64,000 nucleotides of DNA. Origin: Halovivax asiaticus JCM 14624 (lineage in GTDB: Archaea; Halobacteriota; Halobacteria; Halobacteriales; Natrialbaceae). The position numbers and the translations under genes are program-made. Shown here in pieces: positions 60,006 to 64,000 of the stretch. The DNA lies in assembly GCF_000337515.1 (NCBI RefSeq), contig NZ_AOIQ01000011.1, positions 1 to 64,000 on the forward strand. The letters are read 5' to 3'. A model generated the notes under the pieces. It made no database searches. It was given only the letters and a program-made list of their open reading frames with translations, and was not told where the DNA came from. Every line of letters starts with the position of its first letter. Within the stretch, counting starts at the first letter, position 1.

Positions 60006-60889
60006 CGGTGTCCCCCACAGTCGCCTCCCCCACGGCCGTCGGCGCGCTCGAGGGCAACCAGTTCGTCGCCCCCGTCCGCGATCGGTTCACCGCTCGTCGC
60101 CGATCCGTCGTCGCCCCCGCTCTCGGTCGAAGCGCCGTCCGACTCGCCGTCGGTCAGGAACGCCGCCGTCGCTTGCTCGACCTCGAAGCTCTCCTTCTCG
60201 GCGTAGGCGAGCGTGTAGTAGTCGCGCTCGGCGAGATCGGCGGGATCGTCGGTGACGATCGTCTCGCCGTGCTCCATGAAGAGTCGCCGCCCGAAGCGGA
60301 CCTCGTAGCCCGCGTCGGTGAGTTTCTCGTGGGTCGTCGGGGCGTCGGTGACCTTGAACAGAATCAGTCGATCGGGTCCCGTCGGCGCCGCGCCGTCGGC
60401 GGCCTCCCGAAGCGCGAGTCCGGTCCCGGCCGCGATCTCGACGCCCAGCGCCGTCGCGAACGCGGTCATCGCGCTCACGCCCGGAACGACGTCGAGCGCG
60501 ACGTCGGGGTGGAAGGCCTCGAGCGTCCGACGGAGGTGGCCGAACGTCGAGTAGACGTTCGGATCGCCCAGCGTGACGAAGGCGACGTCGGCCTCGCGAG
60601 CCCGTGCGGCGACGACCTCGGCGGCTTCCGTCCAGGCTGCCCGGAGTCGGTCGGGGTCGCGAGTCATCGGGAACTCGAGATCGCCGATCGTGGCCTCGTC
60701 GACGTACTCCGTCGCGACCGACCGCGAGAGGCGACCGGGCGAGTAGACGGTCTCGACCGATTCGAGGACCGCACGCCCTCGGACGGTTACCAGGTCGGCG
60801 TCGCCGGGACCCAGGCCGACGCCGTAGACGGTCGGCGTGTCAGGGTCCGAACCCGTCGCCGGTTCCGAACCCGAGATGGCCGGCGTCAC
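60002..60889 (-). CDS. cbiL: Precorrin-2/cobalt-factor II C20-methyltransferase
   Basis: This 295-residue protein starts with GTG. YGVGLGPGDADLVTVRGRAVLES, VAFVTLGDPNVYSTFGHLRRTL and VVPGVSAMTAFATALGVEIAAG are diagnostic of CobI/CbiL, which methylates C20 of cobalt-factor II. The last 45 residues are a disordered Ser/Gly/Asp tail ending in a Gly-rich DGRGGGDCGGH stretch. The GTG overlaps the cbiT stop. Confidence 0.91.
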   Translation of the reverse strand: MTPAISGSEPATGSDPDTPTVYGVGLGPGDADLVTVRGRAVLESVETVYSPGRLSRSVATEYVDEATIGDLEFPMTRDPDRLRAAWTEAAEVVAARAREADVAFVTLGDPNVYSTFGHLRRTLEAFHPDVALDVVPGVSAMTAFATALGVEIAAGTGLALREAADGAAPTGPDRLILFKVTDAPTTHEKLTDAGYEVRFGRRLFMEHGETIVTDDPADLAERDYYTLAYAEKESFEVEQATAAFLTDGESDGASTESGGDDGSATSGEPIADGGDELVALERADGRGGGDCGGHR

Positions 60890-61443
60890 GCCAGCCCCTC
60901 CGCGTCACGACGGCCGACGACGATGTACACGGGATTGTTCGCGTCGAAGCTCGTCGCGCCGGCGAGTTCGTAGCCGTGGCTCACCTGCACCTGCAGGACG
61001 TCCTCGAGGAGGTCGCGTTCGCGGAAGGCTTCGACGACCTCGCCGGCGATCTCGAGCCTGGAGACGTTCATCACGACGCGGTCGACGCCGGTCTCGACGG
61101 CGTGGTCGAGCACGGCCTCGAAGTTGCGGCTCCCGCCGACGAACATCGCGTCCGCGTCGTCGGGGAGCCCCGCCGGCGCTTCGGCTTCGCGCAGTCGAAC
61201 GTCGGCGTCGTACTCGTTCGCCGCGAGATTCTGCTCGGTCACCGTGAGGCGTTCTGGCTTGCGCTCGATCGCGGTCACGCGTTCGGCCCGACGAGCCAGT
61301 TCGATGGTGACCGCGCCGGTACACGAACCGACGTCGACGACGTGATCCGTGGGCCGGACCGCGAGTTGCTGAGCGGTCACGGCCCGTACCGCCGGTTTCG
61401 TCGGCCCGGCTCTCGCGTCGTGTGGGAGGGTAACCTGTTCCAT
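60886..61443 (-). CDS. cbiT: Cobalt-precorrin-6B C15-methyltransferase/decarboxylase
   Basis: This 185-residue class I SAM methyltransferase begins MEQVTLPHDARAGPTKPAVRA, with VVDVGSCTGAVTIELARRA as the SAM loop, TAIERKPERL, DAMFVGGSRNFEAVLDHA and RVVMNVSRLE. It is the separate C-terminal partner of CbiE, methylating C15 and decarboxylating the C12 acetate. The protein is the standard CbiT length. It heads the 11-gene operon; a TATA-like TTTTATTGG lies about 25 bp upstream. A weaker match to the cobN element is at 61488 to 61501. Confidence 0.92.
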   Translation of the reverse strand: MEQVTLPHDARAGPTKPAVRAVTAQQLAVRPTDHVVDVGSCTGAVTIELARRAERVTAIERKPERLTVTEQNLAANEYDADVRLREAEAPAGLPDDADAMFVGGSRNFEAVLDHAVETGVDRVVMNVSRLEIAGEVVEAFRERDLLEDVLQVQVSHGYELAGATSFDANNPVYIVVGRRDAEGLA

Positions 61444-61487
61444 CGTCCGGACTGTCTTCGCGATCCAATAAAACAATTGTGCTTGGA

Positions 61488-61501
61488 CTATTGCATTCTA
61501 A
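61488..61501. promoter_or_regulatory. Weak relative of the TTGTA element upstream of cbiT
   Basis: CTATTGCATTCTAA resembles the left block (CTATTGTATTAGCTAA) of the cobN element with a one-base change and a short gap. It is 45 to 58 bp upstream of ATG 61443, just upstream of the TATA-like sequence. The right TTGTA copy is not present. Confidence 0.3.
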
Positions 61502-61618
61502 CTTTCAACCAGGGCGGTCGCGACGCCAGAGGCAGGGTGTGCGACACCGACGGGACGGCGATCGGCGGTTTGACGGGACCCGAAACTCCCACCGACGGGA
61601 CACCGATCGGCGACATTC

Positions 61619-62518
61619 TCACGCGGGGTCGAACGGGACGAGTGCCGATTCGACCGCGTCTCGAATCGCGGCTACGTCGCCGACGATCGCCGTCGCGGGT
61701 GGCGCCACGTCGGATTCGTCGGCCCGATCGACGATCGTCGCCAGCGTCCCGCGGACGACGTGCTGGTCCACCCAGGTGGCCTTCTGGACGAGCGCGACGG
61801 GTTTCTCCGCGCTCACGCCGTGGGACCGCAACGCGGCCACGTTGCGCTCGAGCGTTCGTACGCCCATCAGCACGACGAGGGTCCCGCCACGGTCGACGTC
61901 GGCGGCAATGGCCTCCCAGTCGAGCGCGCTCGTCTCCTTGTCCGGCGTCTCGTGGCCGGTGATGACGGTGAATCGCGACGCGACGTCGCGGTGGGTCAGC
62001 GGGATGCCGGCGATGCCGGGCGCCCCGAGGACGCTCGACACGCCGGGGACAATCTGGAACGGCACGTCGTGCGCGGCGAGGTGCTGGGCCTCCTCGCCGC
62101 CGCGGCCGAAGACGAACGGATCGCCGCCCTTCAGTCGGACGACGGCCTCGTCGTCTCTCGCCCGCGAGACGAGGCGATCGTTGATCGTCGACTGTGGCGT
62201 TTTCGCCGACGCGCGCTTGCCGACGTCGACGATCTCGGCAGCGTCGGGGAGCCGGTCGATCATCGCTTCCCGGACGAGTGCATCGTGGAAGATGACGTCG
62301 GCCGTCTCGATCGCCCACCGGGCTCTGATCGTCAACAGGTCGGGATCGCCCGGTCCCGCCCCGATCAGGGAGACGGTGCCGGGCGTGGCGCGCCCGCGTG
62401 CCGGGATCGTCCGCTCGGCCGCGTAGTCGAATGGGGGACAGGTCGTCGCGTCGTCGCGATTCGATCCCCCGGCGTCGTCGGGTCGACGCGCCAGCCAGTC
62501 GGGTGGGTCCTCGAGCAT
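61619..62518 (-). CDS. cobA: Uroporphyrinogen-III C-methyltransferase
   Basis: This 299-residue SUMT converts uroporphyrinogen III to precorrin-2, the branch point to siroheme and corrinoids. SLIGAGPGDPDLLT (about residues 50 to 63), VFGRGGEEAQHL, PGVSSVLGAPGIAGIPLTHRD and VLMGVRTLERNVAAL are family signatures. The N-terminal 45 residues are a charged extension with one Cys. It starts three bases after cbtA, so cobalt transport and the first methylation share a transcript, an arrangement that ties metal entry to pathway flux. Confidence 0.92.
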   Translation of the reverse strand: MLEDPPDWLARRPDDAGGSNRDDATTCPPFDYAAERTIPARGRATPGTVSLIGAGPGDPDLLTIRARWAIETADVIFHDALVREAMIDRLPDAAEIVDVGKRASAKTPQSTINDRLVSRARDDEAVVRLKGGDPFVFGRGGEEAQHLAAHDVPFQIVPGVSSVLGAPGIAGIPLTHRDVASRFTVITGHETPDKETSALDWEAIAADVDRGGTLVVLMGVRTLERNVAALRSHGVSAEKPVALVQKATWVDQHVVRGTLATIVDRADESDVAPPATAIVGDVAAIRDAVESALVPFDPA

Positions 62519-62521
62519 CGG

Positions 62522-63313
62522 TCAGGCGGTCGGGAGCGACGCAGCGTCGGTTTCGAGTCGATCGGTCCCCGCGTTCCCGGCGCGGCGGTGGAACCACGCG
62601 AAGCAGCCGGCGAGACACGCCCAGAGTGCGGCCTGACTCAGGACGGTGGCCCCCTGCACGGCAGTGACGAGGTCCCCCGCGATCGCCGGTTGCGTGACGA
62701 TCGACGGGGCGAGCGTCGCAGCGGCGATGACGACGACCGCGATCGGGAGCGACGCCAGCGCGATCGCACGATAGCGCCCGCCGGCTGCCAGTCGACGGTA
62801 GCCGGCGAGCGAGAGGCCCGAGGCGAGTGCGCCAGCGGCGACCAGTCCGGCGTAGGTCGCCAGCCTGGCGTCGATCCCGAGACTCGCCTCGGCGCCGGGA
62901 ACCATCGGCGGCAAGACGAGCCACGGCAGGAGGGATACCGAGAAGAACCCGGCCGCGGCGAGCGTCAGCGCCTTCCCGACGACATCGCCCGGCAGCGCCG
63001 GCTCGAACAGGTAGTACGCGATGGCGAACGTACCGGCCAGCAGGATCGCCCACAGCACACCGCTCCCGGCGCTGACGATCGCGGCCGTCGTCTCCGAGAC
63101 GGCTTCGGCGTGCTCGTGCCCGTGAGCGCCGCCCGCTTCGTGAGCGTGTCCGTGCCCGGCCTCGCCCCCGTGGGCGTGGTCGGAGTCGTGGCCGCCGCCG
63201 AGTCCGTGGACAGCGCCCAGCAACGGGGAGGCGACGAGGACGATGTACAGTCCGTACGCGACGCCGGCGACCAGCCCCGCCGCCACGCCGCGTTTCAGGT
63301 AGTCGGCGAGCAT
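62522..63313 (-). CDS. cbtA: CbtA-type cobalt transport membrane protein
   Basis: This 263-residue protein has about six helices (AAGLVAGVAYGLYIVLVASPLLGAV first; SGVLWAILLAGTFAIAYYLFEP next; two pairs later). A loop of about 33 residues after the first helix (about 36 to 68) is extremely His-rich (ten His among Gly, Ala and Glu), a likely metal-gathering segment. CbtA proteins are predicted cobalt importers found with cobalamin genes. Its ATG overlaps the cbtB stop by one base (TGATG), so the two subunits are co-translated. Confidence 0.9.
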   Translation of the reverse strand: MLADYLKRGVAAGLVAGVAYGLYIVLVASPLLGAVHGLGGGHDSDHAHGGEAGHGHAHEAGGAHGHEHAEAVSETTAAIVSAGSGVLWAILLAGTFAIAYYLFEPALPGDVVGKALTLAAAGFFSVSLLPWLVLPPMVPGAEASLGIDARLATYAGLVAAGALASGLSLAGYRRLAAGGRYRAIALASLPIAVVVIAAATLAPSIVTQPAIAGDLVTAVQGATVLSQAALWACLAGCFAWFHRRAGNAGTDRLETDAASLPTA

Positions 63314-63504
63314 CAGTGGCAGGTGATCCCGGCTGCGTGCCGGAAGTCGTGGAGGGAGTCGTGCACGAGCGGTTCCTGGACGAACACCAGCGCGAACGCG
63401 ATGGCGGCCCCGAACGCGAGCAGGGCGGCCAGTTGTCCCGGTGTCATCGTCTCTTGGGCGATCCGAACGCGGTTTCGGACGGTGTCCGATTCGGCGACAG
63501 TCAT
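63313..63504 (-). CDS. cbtB: CbtB-type cobalt transport small subunit
   Basis: This 63-residue one-helix protein (GQLAALLAFGAAIAFALVFV) ends in HDSLHDFRHAAGITCH, the conserved metal-ligand-like tail of the CbtB family. It probably sits beside CbtA in the cytoplasmic membrane and binds cobalt. Frames upstream are open, but ATG 63504 gives the correct family start. A TTGTA-type element lies 9 to 36 bp upstream. It heads the cbtB-cbtA-cobA operon. Confidence 0.9.
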   Translation of the reverse strand: MTVAESDTVRNRVRIAQETMTPGQLAALLAFGAAIAFALVFVQEPLVHDSLHDFRHAAGITCH

Positions 63505-63512
63505 GAAATCTG

Positions 63513-63540
63513 ATTTGGTATACTGAAAGCTAAGTTGTAA
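63513..63540. promoter_or_regulatory. TTGTA-type element at cbtB
   Basis: ATTTGGTATACTG, AAAG, CTA, AGTTGTAA matches the cobN element at 16 of 28 positions without gaps, keeping AAAG and GTTGTA; the left copy is TTGGT at 63515 and the right TTGTA at 63535, 20 bp apart. It lies immediately upstream of the cobalt transport operon. Confidence 0.5.
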
Positions 63541-63634
63541 AGGTTGCGGTGGGAGCCTCTGGCTACCACGCCGGCACCCCGACGACCCACTGGAACAGAA
63601 CGACGCAATCGTCGAACAGACCGGAGACGGCAAA

Positions 63635-63643
63635 AAATATATC
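63635..63643 (+). promoter_or_regulatory. TATA box for the rightmost gene
   Basis: AAATATATC lies about 33 bp before ATG 63672, in the usual place for a nearly leaderless haloarchaeal mRNA. Confidence 0.55.
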
Positions 63644-63671
63644 CTGGACGGACGAACGCCCAGAAGACGCG

Positions 63672-64000
63672 ATGGATCGCAGTCCCAACTCACCCGTTAC
63701 TATCGAACGGGACGGCTCGACCGTTCGCGTGGGGGACGAGATCGAACGTGCCGAAGTGCGAATCGAGGTCGACGGGGAACCGGCCCTCGAGCCAGCGATG
63801 CCGGACCTGTTCTTGTTTCCCATCGACGACGCAGTCTCCGTCACCGTCTCCCGGATGCGGTTGCAGGGAACGGTCGGGCGAACGCTCTGGGACGGGAACG
63901 GGACACCGGTGGCCGAACTCTCCGACGGCCGAAACGAGGTTCCGAACGGGACGTACTACGCCTCGATCACCGGAACGGTAAAGATTCACCTCCGGATCGA
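63672..64000 (+). CDS. Paralogue of the large unknown protein at 49932 (3' end outside window)
   Basis: The 109 codons visible match the N-terminus of the 697-residue protein at 49932 to 52025 closely: IERDGSTVRVGDEIERAEVR, EPAMPDLFLFPIDDAVSVTV, LWDGNGTPVAELSDG, VPNGTYYASITGTVKIHLRI. It is therefore another member of that unrecognised family, placed just beyond the cobalt transport operon on the opposite strand. The rest lies beyond the window. Confidence 0.8.
   Translation, partial: MDRSPNSPVTIERDGSTVRVGDEIERAEVRIEVDGEPALEPAMPDLFLFPIDDAVSVTVSRMRLQGTVGRTLWDGNGTPVAELSDGRNEVPNGTYYASITGTVKIHLRI

Overview
The window is chromosomal-type DNA of a halophilic archaeon (class Halobacteria). The base composition is GC-rich, the predicted proteins are strongly acidic, and there are twin-arginine (Tat) lipoprotein signals, PGF-CTERM surface-protein tails, many ATGA/GTGA gene overlaps and TATA boxes about 26 bp upstream of start codons (leaderless mRNAs). 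I saw no rRNA, tRNA, CRISPR array, intact insertion sequence or replication origin. The genus cannot be fixed from the sequence alone.

Left third (1 to about 25.6 kb): a cell-surface and glycan island. It opens with a partial lipoprotein and a TauE/SafE-like membrane protein. It then holds a GT2 glycosyltransferase, UDP-GlcNAc 2-epimerase, two polysaccharide-deacetylase-like proteins, a DUF354 glycosyltransferase-fold protein, a Wzx-type flippase, a secreted beta-helix protein, a large GT-C-like membrane protein, two FemAB/GNAT-like acyltransferases, a GT4 glycosyltransferase and an alkaline-phosphatase-superfamily hydrolase. Two paralogous PGF-CTERM proteins and a DUF1616 protein lie among them, with a cold-shock protein and two small housekeeping-type genes in the middle. 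The enzymes fit assembly, modification and flipping of a lipid-linked surface glycan.

Middle (25.7 to 33.3 kb): an iron-type ABC uptake locus on the minus strand. It has three tandem Tat-lipoprotein substrate-binding paralogues, an ATPase, a FecCD permease and an FAD oxidoreductase. A fourth substrate-binding gene is broken by a large internal deletion plus a frameshift. Both transcription units start behind paired DtxR/Idr-type operators (TTAGG-N4-CCTAA and a one-mismatch copy). From 33.3 to 38.3 kb come a frameshifted zinc-ribbon relic, a secreted protein, a P1B-type ATPase lacking the usual metal-binding cysteines, and an enoyl-CoA hydratase-family gene.

Right third (38.4 to 63.5 kb): a nearly complete corrinoid pathway. 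It comprises cbiA, a cobN-cbiC-cbiE operon, a ChlID-type chelatase subunit, an 11-gene operon (cbiT-cbiL-cbiF-cbiG-cbiH1-cbiH2-ferredoxin-unknown-cbiX-DUF3209-beta-propeller) and cbtB-cbtA-cobA. It encodes both an early (CbiX) and a late-type (CobN/ChlID) cobaltochelatase. No cbiD or cbiJ is visible in the window.

The most novel points lie in this right third. A 28-bp element with TTGTA direct repeats 20 bp apart sits at the starts of cobN, chlID, cbtB and an unrecognised Tat-exported protein whose last 40 residues hold eight cysteines, which suggests a cobalt/B12 regulon with a new exported member. Two paralogous proteins with a possible degenerate CHAT (caspase-like) domain lie inside and at the right edge of the cluster.
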